This document shows positions 41,149 through 49,162 of a DNA stretch of 64,000 bases, one piece after another (positions within the stretch are counted from its first letter, which is position 1; every line of letters begins with the position of its first letter). The notes beneath the pieces are model-generated. The model did no database searches and was not told the DNA's origin. It worked only from the letters and a program-made list of their open reading frames with translations. This stretch comes from Uruburuella testudinis (GTDB lineage Bacteria > Pseudomonadota > Gammaproteobacteria > Burkholderiales > Neisseriaceae): assembly GCF_022870865.1 (NCBI RefSeq), contig NZ_CP091508.1, positions 2,542,001 through 2,606,000 on the forward strand, in the 5' to 3' direction. The translations under genes and the position numbers were made by a program.

Positions 41149-43014
41149 TTAGTCTTGGTTGGTGCTTTCGGGTGGCTCTATGCCCTCCAGCACATAAAAG
41201 CGGCCTTTACGGTATTTCTTTTGCTTCCAGCCTTTTTCAGGTTTCACCAGCCAGCCGATTTCATTCAATACGGCGCAAACTTTCTGTGTTTCGAAACTTT
41301 GGCAGATTTCGCTTTCAAACACGGCGGGAATAATCCAGTATTGCGGCTCGCCGTCTTGAGTAGCGGCTTCTTTGCGGTAGCCTGCATGATTGGTGTTGGT
41401 GTGGGGCTGTTGGTCGTTCCAGCCGATAAAGCGCAATGAATCGGCGTTTACCTGCATAAAATCGCCTGTCTGCTTGATAATGCGCATGTCTTCATGTTTG
41501 CCTGCCCCTGTGCGTGCCAGCCAAGCATCGAAGCATTGTTTTACACCTGCCATGCCTACCCCTGCGGCTAAGCTTGTTACGGGGGCGGCCAGCTCTAGGG
41601 CGGCGGCGGCAAGGGCGAAGCGTTTTGCTACTCTGCGGGCTTGGCCGCTCAATTCGGGCATGGTCTGCATAAAGGCGTTGATGCGTTCTTGTACTTTGGC
41701 GGGTGTGTCGGTGTTTATCTGGCGGATAAATGCGCAGCCTGCTGTACCGTGGTAATGGGCGGCAGCCTGTTGCAGATGCTCGCTCAATTCTGCTCCGCTG
41801 GCGTGGTGGTGCAGGGTGTCGTAAATGCCGTGCTTGGCAAAGGCGGGGATTGAGGGTAAACGGGCGGCTTGGCCTGCGTTCCATTCGGTATCATGCAAGC
41901 CCTGCATGATGCTGTCGGGGGTCTTTTCGCCTGTGGAAAGCAGCAATACGCGCCAGCGGCTTTGATGGCGGTTGCCTCCGTCTTTTGCACCTTGTGCTTT
42001 GTTGATGCCGTTCATGATGCCGTAAACGGTATTGCCGATTACGCGCGGGGCGGCTTGGTTGATTTCGTCCAACACCAACAGGCCATCGTTGCGGGCGGCG
42101 GCGGTGTTGGAAAAGGCCAGCCCTGTGCCTTGCCATGTCATCAGGGTTTCGGATGGATTGCCCCACACGCTCAAGGCAACACGGGCGGCGGTGGTTTTGC
42201 CGTCTGATGAATCGCCGTATAGATGGAAGCCGCCTGCTTCTGCGTTCAGCAGCGATAACAAGGGGGCGGCAAAAGCTGTGCCTAGGGCTAAGCATAGGCG
42301 GCTGTTGCCTGCTGCGTATTGCGCTATTTCGGCCTGCCATTGCTCAAGGCTGCCCGATTGTTGGTAGGCGGCGGCTTGGCTTTTGTCGCCGTGGTAGATG
42401 ATTTTAGTGTCTTGATTACTTGGCTGGATGATTTCGCCGCTGGGCAAGATATACGCGCCATTATTCCAACCTGCTGTTTGGGTGATAATGTATTGTGTCT
42501 TGCTTCCTTGCTCTTGCAGATAGTCGGCCAGCCGCTCGCGCTTGGTGCGGCCTGAAAGAATGGTAATGCCCCATGCCTGCAAGCGCTGCCAGCCTTGGTT
42601 GGTGCCGATATCGGCGGCGGGGATGGCGGCGGTTTTGTTTTGGCGGGTGAGTTTATCGCGGTATTGAATCACGCGGTAATAGTTGCCGTCGGCATCTGCA
42701 CCGCTGCCGACAAGGTCGATTGTGTCGGATAGGCGCAATGGGTCGGCTTCTGCGGTTTCGCCCTCTATGGTTTTTGTGCCAATGTAAAACACGCCTCTGC
42801 TGTCGCAAACATAGCGCGGCTTGATGGTAAACGGCTCAATGTCGGCTATGTTAATCAGCCCTGCGGCGGCAGCTTCGTTGGTGGCGGTTTTGATGCCGTC
42901 ATGCAGTATTTCCGTTACTTGATTACTGTGCGGCAATGCTGATTCTTTGCCAAATATCAAGGCGTTTTCGGCCTGATTGCCGGTGTTTTTTGATATAATA
43001 TCTGCACTTTTCAT
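41149..43014 (-). CDS. DUF927-type replicative helicase/ATPase
   Basis: 621 residues. An N-terminal region of unknown role is followed by a P-loop domain: Walker A GDSSDGKTTAA near 268-278, Walker B LLVLDEINQA near 318-327, and downstream SxxxxR-type residues (LLLSTGEKTPDS). DUF927 proteins are helicases found beside small primases in prophages, satellites and plasmids. RBS CAGGAAACA precedes the ATG. It is separated from the primase by the small disrupted gene at 43032-43256. Likely opens or unwinds the island origin. Confidence 0.85.
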   Translation of the reverse strand: MKSADIISKNTGNQAENALIFGKESALPHSNQVTEILHDGIKTATNEAAAAGLINIADIEPFTIKPRYVCDSRGVFYIGTKTIEGETAEADPLRLSDTIDLVGSGADADGNYYRVIQYRDKLTRQNKTAAIPAADIGTNQGWQRLQAWGITILSGRTKRERLADYLQEQGSKTQYIITQTAGWNNGAYILPSGEIIQPSNQDTKIIYHGDKSQAAAYQQSGSLEQWQAEIAQYAAGNSRLCLALGTAFAAPLLSLLNAEAGGFHLYGDSSDGKTTAARVALSVWGNPSETLMTWQGTGLAFSNTAAARNDGLLVLDEINQAAPRVIGNTVYGIMNGINKAQGAKDGGNRHQSRWRVLLLSTGEKTPDSIMQGLHDTEWNAGQAARLPSIPAFAKHGIYDTLHHHASGAELSEHLQQAAAHYHGTAGCAFIRQINTDTPAKVQERINAFMQTMPELSGQARRVAKRFALAAAALELAAPVTSLAAGVGMAGVKQCFDAWLARTGAGKHEDMRIIKQTGDFMQVNADSLRFIGWNDQQPHTNTNHAGYRKEAATQDGEPQYWIIPAVFESEICQSFETQKVCAVLNEIGWLVKPEKGWKQKKYRKGRFYVLEGIEPPESTNQD

Positions 43015-43031
43015 GCTATTGTTTCCTGGTG

Positions 43032-43256
43032 TTAAATAGTGTTTTGGGTGGGCCGTCTGAAATAATCAGGCGGCTTTTTTTTATCTGTTTGATCGGTTGT
43101 TTCGCTTTCTGCCAAGGCTTGCTGATATGCCTTGCTTTCAGCTTCTATCCGCTCTGCCAGTTGCTCCGTGCCGTCGCCCAAAGTTTCATAATCGGGCGGC
43201 AAGGCTGCAAGAAAATCGGTGATTCAATCGGTTTCGCGTTGCTGGTGTCGGGTCAT
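43032..43256 (-). pseudogene. small island gene with in-frame TGA at codon 11
   Basis: Read without stops, the frame gives 75 codons of protein-like sequence: MTRHQQRETD, a TGA, then ITDFLAALPPDYETLGDG and an acidic helical tail, ending 17 bases before the helicase start. A single CGA-to-TGA change would explain the stop. An RBS-like GAGAGCAGCC stands before the ATG. The tail overlaps an uptake-sequence hairpin. Either a recent nonsense mutation or a programmed stop that couples to the helicase gene. Confidence 0.55.
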
Positions 43257-43324
43257 GGCTGCTCTCCTGTTTTCAGACGGCTTCTATGGTTTTGATGCAA
43301 GCATTTGAGGCCGTCTGAAATTGA

Positions 43325-44446
43325 TTAAATACTACTTTTTACTAAGTTTTCAGACGGTTTTAACTGCTGCCCGATTGCCCATGCGGGGCGCTTGCGCTTG
43401 TTCAGCTCGTCTAGTGCATCGCCTGTATCTTGCGGCTGCCACAATTTGACTTTGATGCCTTGTTTGATGGCTCGCACGGCTAAGCTGTGGGCGGCTTCGT
43501 AACCAATAGGGCGCGGTGTGTCATGGTCTGCCACAATCAGCAGCTCTTGCAGCCCATCAGGCAGCGTCAGCGCTTTCATGCCGCCTGCACTCAAACACGC
43601 CCACACGGGCAGGCAGAATAACTCGCGTGCGGCTAGGGCGCTTTCTATGCCCTCTGCCACACACAAGCGGCCTTGTTCATTCATCTGGTATAGCTGCACC
43701 GCTGCCCCTGTCAATGCGCCCTTGTAGCGGCTCTGCATCTTTTTGGCGGGTAGGCTTGCGCCTGTTTCGGGATGGTGGGTGTTCAGCTTGGTAAAGGTGG
43801 GCGTATGGTTGCCGTTTTCGCCATATGGTTTTATCCATGCGGGTTTGAGATAGGTTTGATGCAAGCCCTGTATTTCGCCGTCAAGATTGCAGATGGCGGC
43901 CAACATGGTGGGATGTGTGCCGATTTGCTGCGGTGTGCCGTCTGCAAGCTGTGTCCAGTAGGGCAATTCGGCATAGCGTAACATCTGTGGCAAGCCGTTC
44001 AGGGTCAAGCCCCTTCCCCGCAAATAAGCTGCTACGGGGTCTATTTCGCTCAAGGGCTGCGATTTGTTCCAAATTGATACCAACCTAGCCTGTTTGTCTT
44101 GAATGCGCTCTGCGGGCTTGTTTTCAGCCTTAATGAAGATTTGCGGAATCGGCGCGGCGGCGGTTAAGCCCAAAACGCCGGCAACGTGGTTCAGGGCGGT
44201 AGGAAAATCGCAATCCAAGAAGTGCATGACAAAGTGGAAGCCGTCACCGGCACCATTGCCGTAATGATTGCAAATAAACGAACCGCTACCGTCTCGGTCG
44301 TCAAAGCGGAAGCGGTCTTTACCGCCACATGCGGGGCATGGCCGGTGTTGGTTTGTCAGGCTTTCAGACGGCACACCAAGCGCGGTTAAAATACCGTGCC
44401 AGCGGTGTTGTGCTTCAGCCCTCACGGTGTCGGCGTTAAGCTTCAT
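43325..44446 (-). CDS. P4-alpha-like primase (zinc ribbon plus TOPRIM)
   Basis: 373 residues. An N-terminal primase zinc ribbon (CPACGGKDRFRFDDRDGSGS near 39-58, then FICNHYGNGAGDGF; the fourth ligand position holds His-Tyr rather than the usual Cys). A TOPRIM half follows with CVAEGIESALAA near 270 (catalytic Glu) and LLIVADHD near 309 (Asp pair). It corresponds to the primase half of P4 alpha, with the helicase in a separate gene downstream. The start overlaps the previous gene's end by 11 bases. Codons near 43830-43849 contain the 20-mer repeated at the iteron region. Confidence 0.88.
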   Translation of the reverse strand: MKLNADTVRAEAQHRWHGILTALGVPSESLTNQHRPCPACGGKDRFRFDDRDGSGSFICNHYGNGAGDGFHFVMHFLDCDFPTALNHVAGVLGLTAAAPIPQIFIKAENKPAERIQDKQARLVSIWNKSQPLSEIDPVAAYLRGRGLTLNGLPQMLRYAELPYWTQLADGTPQQIGTHPTMLAAICNLDGEIQGLHQTYLKPAWIKPYGENGNHTPTFTKLNTHHPETGASLPAKKMQSRYKGALTGAAVQLYQMNEQGRLCVAEGIESALAARELFCLPVWACLSAGGMKALTLPDGLQELLIVADHDTPRPIGYEAAHSLAVRAIKQGIKVKLWQPQDTGDALDELNKRKRPAWAIGQQLKPSENLVKSSI

Positions 44447-44771
44447 GGCGGCTACTCCCATTGTGGCCCGTTATCGCTTCCAAGCCGTCAAGAAAGGTTT
44501 CTTGTGCTTCAATCATGGCTTGCAGCGCTTGCAGCCGCTCGGTATGGGTGGCTACAGCCTGTTGTGCTTCGCGCAATACCTGCGGCGTGTTGCAGGCGGT
44601 GGCTGTTGTGCTCGTGATAGCGTTTAGCATGGCCTCCGCTCCGTCACGCTCTGCTTTGGCTTTCTGCAAAACAGCCTGAATGTTGTCCAATTGGTGGCGG
44701 GTGGCGCGTTTGATATGCGCGGCGCTCTGCTCAAGTAAGGTGGTGTGAATCAGTTTGTCGGTGTAGTTCAT
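44436..44771 (-). CDS. island protein of unknown function, helical
   Basis: 111 residues, almost wholly helical, with a long Gln/Ala/Glu-rich predicted coiled coil (about 25-95). No family recognised. Its ATG overlaps the stop of the upstream gene (ATGA) and its own end overlaps the primase start, so it belongs to the primase operon. Confidence 0.65.
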   Translation of the reverse strand: MNYTDKLIHTTLLEQSAAHIKRATRHQLDNIQAVLQKAKAERDGAEAMLNAITSTTATACNTPQVLREAQQAVATHTERLQALQAMIEAQETFLDGLEAITGHNGSSRHEA

Positions 44772-44947
44772 TTCGCTGCTCCTTTCGGTGTCGGATCATA
44801 AACCACGGCGGCCATCGGGTCGGCGGTATAGACTTGCTCCCATGTGGTGGCCTGCTCTGCTGCCATCGGCTCGGCCGTGGCGGGCTTGCAAGCATAGGCG
44901 GTCATCACAACAGCGGCGCTCAAAGCGGTGCGGATAGCGTATTTCAT
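44768..44947 (-). CDS. small exported island protein
   Basis: 59 residues with a signal-like N terminus (MKYAIRTALSAAVVMTAYAC) and a short mature part. The Cys at 20 might be lipidated, although the preceding residues are not a good lipobox; cleavage after ATA is an alternative. Start chosen at 44947 behind AAAGGATAACC. Function unknown. Confidence 0.6.
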   Translation of the reverse strand: MKYAIRTALSAAVVMTAYACKPATAEPMAAEQATTWEQVYTADPMAAVVYDPTPKGAAK

Positions 44948-44960
44948 GGCGGTTATCCTT

Positions 44961-45317
44961 TCAGGCGCGTTGATCGGCGGTAAAGGCCAAATCAGCCAAA
45001 TCATCGGCCAGCCTGCTTAAAATGTCTTGGCTCTCACCCAATAGCAGCGTTTGGGTTAAGCCGTGATATATTTCTACGCCTTGTAACTCTAAATCGTCTT
45101 TCGGCATCGCCGCCATTACTGCACCCATGCTGGTTTGAATATCGCTCAAGTGGCTTGATGCGCCCCGCATTAAATCGGCTAATGCCTCCGTATCGCGTTT
45201 GCCTAGCTGCTTAATCTGCGGCTCGGCCAGTTTGAACAGGTTATCCAGCAAGCTTCCAAGGCAGGTATAGCCTGCAACAGTGTTGATGGTTTTAGGGGTG
45301 CTGTTGTTGGTTTTCAT
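44961..45317 (-). CDS. island protein of unknown function
   Basis: 118 residues, helical, acidic, with LGSLLDNLFKLAEPQIKQL near 20-38 and a Leu/Asp-rich C terminus. No family recognised. A short duplicate of its translation start encodes a ten-residue leader just upstream (45327-45359). Confidence 0.65.
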   Translation of the reverse strand: MKTNNSTPKTINTVAGYTCLGSLLDNLFKLAEPQIKQLGKRDTEALADLMRGASSHLSDIQTSMGAVMAAMPKDDLELQGVEIYHGLTQTLLLGESQDILSRLADDLADLAFTADQRA

Positions 45318-45326
45318 AATATTTGC

Positions 45327-45359
45327 TCACTTTCCGGCGGTGCTGGTGTTGGTTTTCAT
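45327..45359 (-). CDS. possible ten-residue leader peptide
   Basis: ATG-AAA-ACC-AAC-ACC-AGC-ACC ... TGA gives MKTNTSTAGK, preceded by a good RBS (GTGAGGAATC). The next gene starts MKTNNSTPKT behind a similar GTGAGCAAAT, so about 35 bp with the start site is duplicated. It may be a regulatory leader or a decayed duplication. Confidence 0.35.
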   Translation of the reverse strand: MKTNTSTAGK

Positions 45360-45481
45360 GATTCCTCACTTTTGAGGTATTCAATAAAATCAATTGCTTA
45401 CCAAAACACGCGCCAAATTGAAGATGTCATTTCTCCCTGCTGTAACGCATATCAGCAATAGCAAGGGGCGGTTATCGGGGG

Positions 45482-45691
45482 TTAGTTTGGCGTGTGGCCG
45501 TCTGAAAGCTGCCAGCCGTAACGACTGCAAAACAAACGCGCGGCCTGTAATGCGCTCTCACGTGTATCAGCAACGGCAATACGCTGCCAGCTCTGATTGT
45601 CAGGGCGCATGATTTCAACGGTGTAGCTGGTGTGTGGTTGGTCGGTATCCCATGTTTCGCGGCAAACACGATAAGCGGCGCTATGATTCAT
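45482..45691 (-). CDS. small island protein
   Basis: 69 residues (MNHSAAYRVCRETWDTD...), a compact alpha/beta-looking protein with VEIMRPDNQSWQRIAVADTR. It follows the previous gene by two bases, so both are coupled. No family recognised. Confidence 0.6.
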   Translation of the reverse strand: MNHSAAYRVCRETWDTDQPHTSYTVEIMRPDNQSWQRIAVADTRESALQAARLFCSRYGWQLSDGHTPN

Positions 45692-45693
45692 GG

Positions 45694-45903
45694 TTACACC
45701 TCCCCCGATACGATACGGCAAACACACCAGCGGCGGCCGGCCTGAATGATGTTGAAACGGTAAGGGCGGTTAATGCGTTGCAGGCGCTCGATATGGCGGC
45801 CTGCTTCGGCAAGGGTGTCAAAGCTGCGGATTTTTTGAGAAATAATCGGGCGCGTGAATGCGCTGCGGATAGGCTTTGCAGCCTGTGCTTGATGGTTTTG
45901 CAT
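45694..45903 (-). CDS. small island protein
   Basis: 69 residues, basic, with a helix then strands (DTLAEAGRHIERLQRINRPY, RRWCVCRIVSG), similar in plan to its downstream neighbour. The AGAGAGCATTCAA leader gives a weak RBS. Function unknown. Confidence 0.6.
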   Translation of the reverse strand: MQNHQAQAAKPIRSAFTRPIISQKIRSFDTLAEAGRHIERLQRINRPYRFNIIQAGRRWCVCRIVSGEV

Positions 45904-46288
45904 TTGAATGCTCTCTTTCTGTTTGGCTTAATCAAGCCGCTGCAACTTCTCACGGTTGCGGGGCGGCAAGCAAAGGGCAAAGGGTGAGAAACTGGCAAAC
46001 AGAACCAGCAAGGCATAGCCTTACTTTGCCCCCGCTTACCATTGAAAGAGATAATGCAAGGGGAATGCAAGCGTACAAAATCCGCTTCAATCTTGTGAAG
46101 AATGGGGCGGCTGCTTGCCTGTTTGTTCAGCTTCTCACGGCTGAATCTGCTATTGAACAGATTGCCGTATTATTGACCTATTGCTTTCTGCTTCGCAAGC
46201 GCCAAATGCCTGCCAAAATTTAAAGGGTTGATTAAGCGGTGTTTTTTTGTTGGAAAATAGGCCGTCTGAATTTAATGGTGCTGATAAA
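45904..46288 (-). other. island stretch without a certain gene
   Basis: 385 bp holding two CTTCTCACGG words (45946, 46131), an uptake sequence (AGGCCGTCTGAAT at 46258) and a minus frame (46150-46386) with one hydrophobic segment. Its RBS is poor and it overlaps the coupled small gene upstream. Confidence 0.4.
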
Positions 46289-46438
46289 TTACTGAAAAAT
46301 ACTACCAAAAACACGATTATTGCGGTGTAGTAGGTGCGCTTGGTGCTGCCTGCCGTGCCTGCTTCTGCCCACGATAACATTATCAACGGTTACGCAATGA
46401 TGCGCCTTATACTCAAACTGTTCTTGCTTTGGCGTCAT
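46289..46438 (-). CDS. 49-residue protein coupled to the KilA-N gene
   Basis: The ATG overlaps the stop of the KilA-N gene (ATGA). The frame encodes MTPKQEQFEYKAHHCVTVDN and a basic His/Arg-rich tail. Overlap and composition support translation; function unknown. Confidence 0.45.
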   Translation of the reverse strand: MTPKQEQFEYKAHHCVTVDNVIVGRSRHGRQHQAHLLHRNNRVFGSIFQ

Positions 46439-47127
46439 ACTGTTGCTCCTGTTGTTAAGGCCGCCTGAAAACGCTGCCGTATCGGTGCGGCCATATCGAA
46501 CAACACGGCTTTTCTCTCTTGGTAGGGGCGGTTGTTTGCAATCAATACTGTGTTGCGTGCTTCAAGCTTTACCAACATGGATAACTGCTCTTTATCCAAG
46601 CTGTTGCGCTTAAGTGCCTTACGGCGGCCGCTTAATGCTTCATTGCACAATAACGCTTCATTGCTGTAATGATGGCTTTCTGTTGCCTTGCCTTCTGCCT
46701 CACGCTGTGCTTGCAAAACTTCGGCCATAATCTGAAAGCCTATCTTGCTTTCCTTACGCTCTGCTTGCCACACTTTGCCCCCGCTGATGATGTTTGCAAT
46801 CTGCTCATCACACCAAACCGCAAAATCAACATCACACCAGCGGGCAAATACTATGGCTAGTTTCGGGTGTAACCATGTGCCGCCGTTATTGCCGCGCTTG
46901 CTTCTGATAAAACTGCTTTTTGTAATACGGGATTTTCCCGTATTTGAATTTTCCTGCTTTTCTTCTTCACGTTTGCATAAAGCGGCTATGTATCGCTCCG
47001 TTTCGGGCAGGCGTAACCATTCGTAAACCTGTTTTCCAAAATGCGCGGCAATTTCGGTAGCGTTGAACCATGCTTCACGATTGGCGGTAATTCCGCCGCC
47101 GTTATAGTTCAAAATAAGCAATTTCAT
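46435..47127 (-). CDS. KilA-N domain protein
   Basis: 230 residues. The N-terminal part (NREAWFNATEIAAHFGKQVY, then TWLHPKLAIVFARWCDVDFA) is a KilA-N DNA-binding domain, common in phages and satellites as antirepressor- or regulator-like proteins. The C-terminal part is charged and helical (ALKRNSLDKEQLSMLVKLEA). It overlaps the upstream gene by four bases (ATGA). A regulatory role in induction is likely but inferred. Confidence 0.8.
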   Translation of the reverse strand: MKLLILNYNGGGITANREAWFNATEIAAHFGKQVYEWLRLPETERYIAALCKREEEKQENSNTGKSRITKSSFIRSKRGNNGGTWLHPKLAIVFARWCDVDFAVWCDEQIANIISGGKVWQAERKESKIGFQIMAEVLQAQREAEGKATESHHYSNEALLCNEALSGRRKALKRNSLDKEQLSMLVKLEARNTVLIANNRPYQERKAVLFDMAAPIRQRFQAALTTGATV

Positions 47128-47441
47128 GCTATTGCCCCTTTCTCTACTGCCAGCGTAAAAATGCCATGCTTCACGGTCTTGCCGTGCTTGTTAACGTGTG
47201 GCTGCATGGTGCAGATAATGGGATAACCGGCTGCCCGCAATTCACTGATTCGTGCCGGAAAGCCCATAATGCCCATTTGCGCCGCTTGGTAATGCGTGAT
47301 GCTTTGGCCGCTCTGCAAAATAGCTAGGATTTCGCCACATTGAGATGCAGGGGAAAAGCGGTTATCATGGCGGGCGTGGTTGAGTCCGTCTGAAATGCTG
47401 GTGTTGGTGCCGGTGTTTGGGCGGCTGTTTTTTTGTTCCAT
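47124..47441 (-). CDS. winged-helix DNA-binding island protein
   Basis: 105 residues. After a variable N terminus, CGEILAILQSGQSITHYQAA and MGFPARISELRAAGYPI form a helix-turn-helix/wing like phage regulatory proteins that read DNA. It lies between alpA and the KilA-N gene and overlaps the latter. Confidence 0.7.
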   Translation of the reverse strand: MEQKNSRPNTGTNTSISDGLNHARHDNRFSPASQCGEILAILQSGQSITHYQAAQMGIMGFPARISELRAAGYPIICTMQPHVNKHGKTVKHGIFTLAVEKGAIA

Positions 47442-47452
47442 AACGCCCCCCT

Positions 47453-47662
47453 TTATGCTCGATTGTTGGCGGCCAAATTACCGATATAGTCGCTGATTTC
47501 ACTTTCCAGCCACGCGGTGCTGTTTTCCCCTACTTTAATCGGGCGGGGCAAGTCGGCGCGGTGATGGCGACTCTTTGGGTTGTTCCAGTTCCACCATGTG
47601 GAAACAGAAACGCCGAAAAGGTTGGCGCATTCTTTAGCGCGGATAAGTTTATTTGCTTGCAT
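47453..47662 (-). CDS. alpA: AlpA-family regulator/excisionase-like protein
   Basis: 69 residues (MQANKLIRAKECANLFGVSV...) with a MerR/Xis-type winged helix; WWNWNNPKSRHHRADLPRPI and WLESEISDYI are typical of AlpA. Such proteins activate integrase or excise islands in P4-like satellites and PICIs. Start at 47662, chosen for the conserved N terminus. Confidence 0.85.
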   Translation of the reverse strand: MQANKLIRAKECANLFGVSVSTWWNWNNPKSRHHRADLPRPIKVGENSTAWLESEISDYIGNLAANNRA

Positions 47663-47775
47663 TGTGTTTTTTCCTATCGGGTTGTTATCCATAGGCAAAA
47701 GAATAGCCGCCCATCGGGGCGGCTTTAAGCCGGTAGCGTGTTGATTTCATGAAATAGCGTGCTGATTAGGGCAAA

Positions 47776-48651
47776 TCAGCTTGCTGATTGGGTCTTCCTG
47801 AATTTATCTATCCATGAATCAACGGTCTTTGCTGATGGCGTATTTGGTGCGGGAATATCCCCTATTGCGATAAGGTCTAAAATCATCTTGTTCAACGCTG
47901 CCTTACCACCGCGCTGCTTTAGCAAATCTTGTTTTTCTGCTAGTAATTCGTTTACAGCCTTGATTGTCCCTGCTTTCTCATAAGGGCTTTGCTTGGCTAA
48001 ACCTGCTTTTCTAGCCCTATTTGTGATTGTTTCTTTAGTTTGTTGAATTGCCAATCTTGCTTCCTGCTCTGCCTTAACAGCTTCGATAGCAGCATACTTT
48101 AATTTTCTTGATAACTTTTTTGTCCCTCTTACTCTCTTTGATTTATCTAATGCCTGCCTTTTCTTATGCTCAAAGTCCAATTGCTTTTTTAGCGTTTTAT
48201 TCTGCAATATCAACCTGATATTTTCCATTTTTAACATAGTCAAACTATCATCTTTATTTGTATCTATTTGCTCCCTTAGCAAATCAATTTCTTGCTTGAG
48301 GCTAATATTTTCCCTTGCAAGCTCATCCCTTTTAGCCTTGTTCTGAAGATGCTTCTTTAGTTTTGTAGCTTCTGATAGCTCTTGTATTAATTTATCACGC
48401 AAACGCTTTATTCTTGCGTGCATTTCTTTAGATTCTCTCAAATATTTCCCTATCAATTGTGCATCATCGGGGCGCATCCTTTCTTCAAGCTCTCTGATAA
48501 TAACTTCTTCCGCTTCCCATTCATTGAAAAAATCATCTTGATTAAAATCTTCAATACCTCTAGCGTCTTGTAAATCTTGAACATCAATAATGCTATAACT
48601 ATTAGGATTTTGAAAATATTCTGATAAATCCTGTTCGTTCCAAGTGCTCAT
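47776..48651 (-). CDS. AT-rich coiled-coil protein of unknown function
   Basis: 291 residues. An acidic N terminus (about 1-60) is followed by a long coiled coil (about 80-190: REL, KLKKHLQNK, LKQEIDLLREQI, heptads of Leu/Ile). A Lys/Arg-rich patch and a C-terminal helix-turn-helix-like part (TVDSWIDKFRK) complete it. The gene is much richer in A+T than its neighbours and lies between the integrase/phd block and alpA, a usual cargo position. It could be a recently acquired DNA-binding or defence protein; no family recognised. Confidence 0.75.
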   Translation of the reverse strand: MSTWNEQDLSEYFQNPNSYSIIDVQDLQDARGIEDFNQDDFFNEWEAEEVIIRELEERMRPDDAQLIGKYLRESKEMHARIKRLRDKLIQELSEATKLKKHLQNKAKRDELARENISLKQEIDLLREQIDTNKDDSLTMLKMENIRLILQNKTLKKQLDFEHKKRQALDKSKRVRGTKKLSRKLKYAAIEAVKAEQEARLAIQQTKETITNRARKAGLAKQSPYEKAGTIKAVNELLAEKQDLLKQRGGKAALNKMILDLIAIGDIPAPNTPSAKTVDSWIDKFRKTQSAS

Positions 48652-48801
48652 AAATCAATCCTTTTAATACCAAATAAAGCAATAAAGGTTTGTCATTGAA
48701 TGAAATGTCCCATCAAAATCAAAACCACACCGGCAAGGCTGGGAAATGCCCTGTTTTCGCCGTTGGTAGTTAATCGCGGGCTAGGTGTGGCGGTAAACTT
48801 T

Positions 48802-48975
48802 TCAGACGGCCTTTTCCGTTTCCTGTGTTTGGCCGGTCAATTTCAGATATTCCGCATAAGTCATCAATACAAATTCAGGCTCGCCCCACTTGGTTACGAT
48901 AACCGGCGCGGTTTGTGCTACCTGCTTCGCCTTTCCGCTGTGCCGGTTAAATTCACGGCTCGCCATGGTTTGCAT
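48802..48975 (-). CDS. Phd/YefM-like antitoxin without partner
   Basis: 57 residues. REFNRHSGKAKQVAQTAPVI then VTKWGEPEFVLMTYAEYLKL fits the Phd/YefM fold, which binds operator DNA and a toxin of the Doc, YoeB or VapC type. No toxin gene follows: the next frame downstream is the coiled-coil protein. The start could be this ATG or the one three codons later. The stop is in an uptake sequence (ends EKAV). Confidence 0.75.
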   Translation of the reverse strand: MQTMASREFNRHSGKAKQVAQTAPVIVTKWGEPEFVLMTYAEYLKLTGQTQETEKAV

Positions 48976-49065
48976 GATGTTTTTTTCTTGCTTGGAACTA
49001 GGATAATGTACCTGCGCTTAATTATGCAATAGACGGCATTAAACGGCGTTGCACAATACAGGCAA

Positions 49066-49100
49066 CAAAAAGCCCCGCCGCATTGTAAACGGGCAGGGCT
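49066..49100. terminator. hairpin between integrase and phd
   Basis: AGCCC-GCC/GGC-GGGCT stem with T-runs on both sides (TTTTTG on the minus strand, TATTTTTT on the plus strand), thus a possible two-way terminator. Confidence 0.6.
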
Positions 49101-49162
49101 GTATTTTTTCAGGCTGCAAACCGTATAAAATTCATCTTAGAACGATATAAAAAAAGAACGAT

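Noticed and set aside
44768..44947. Lipoprotein lysis gene (Rz1-like)
   Set aside because: The Cys context is not a good lipobox and there is no holin or endolysin next to it.
46150..46386. Minus-strand frame with one hydrophobic segment in the island
   Set aside because: No RBS, overlaps the coupled 49-codon frame and ends in noncoding-like sequence; kept only as a remark.
48700..49032. Plus-strand 110-codon frame in the island
   Set aside because: Antisense to the Phd-like gene, whose family features are clear.
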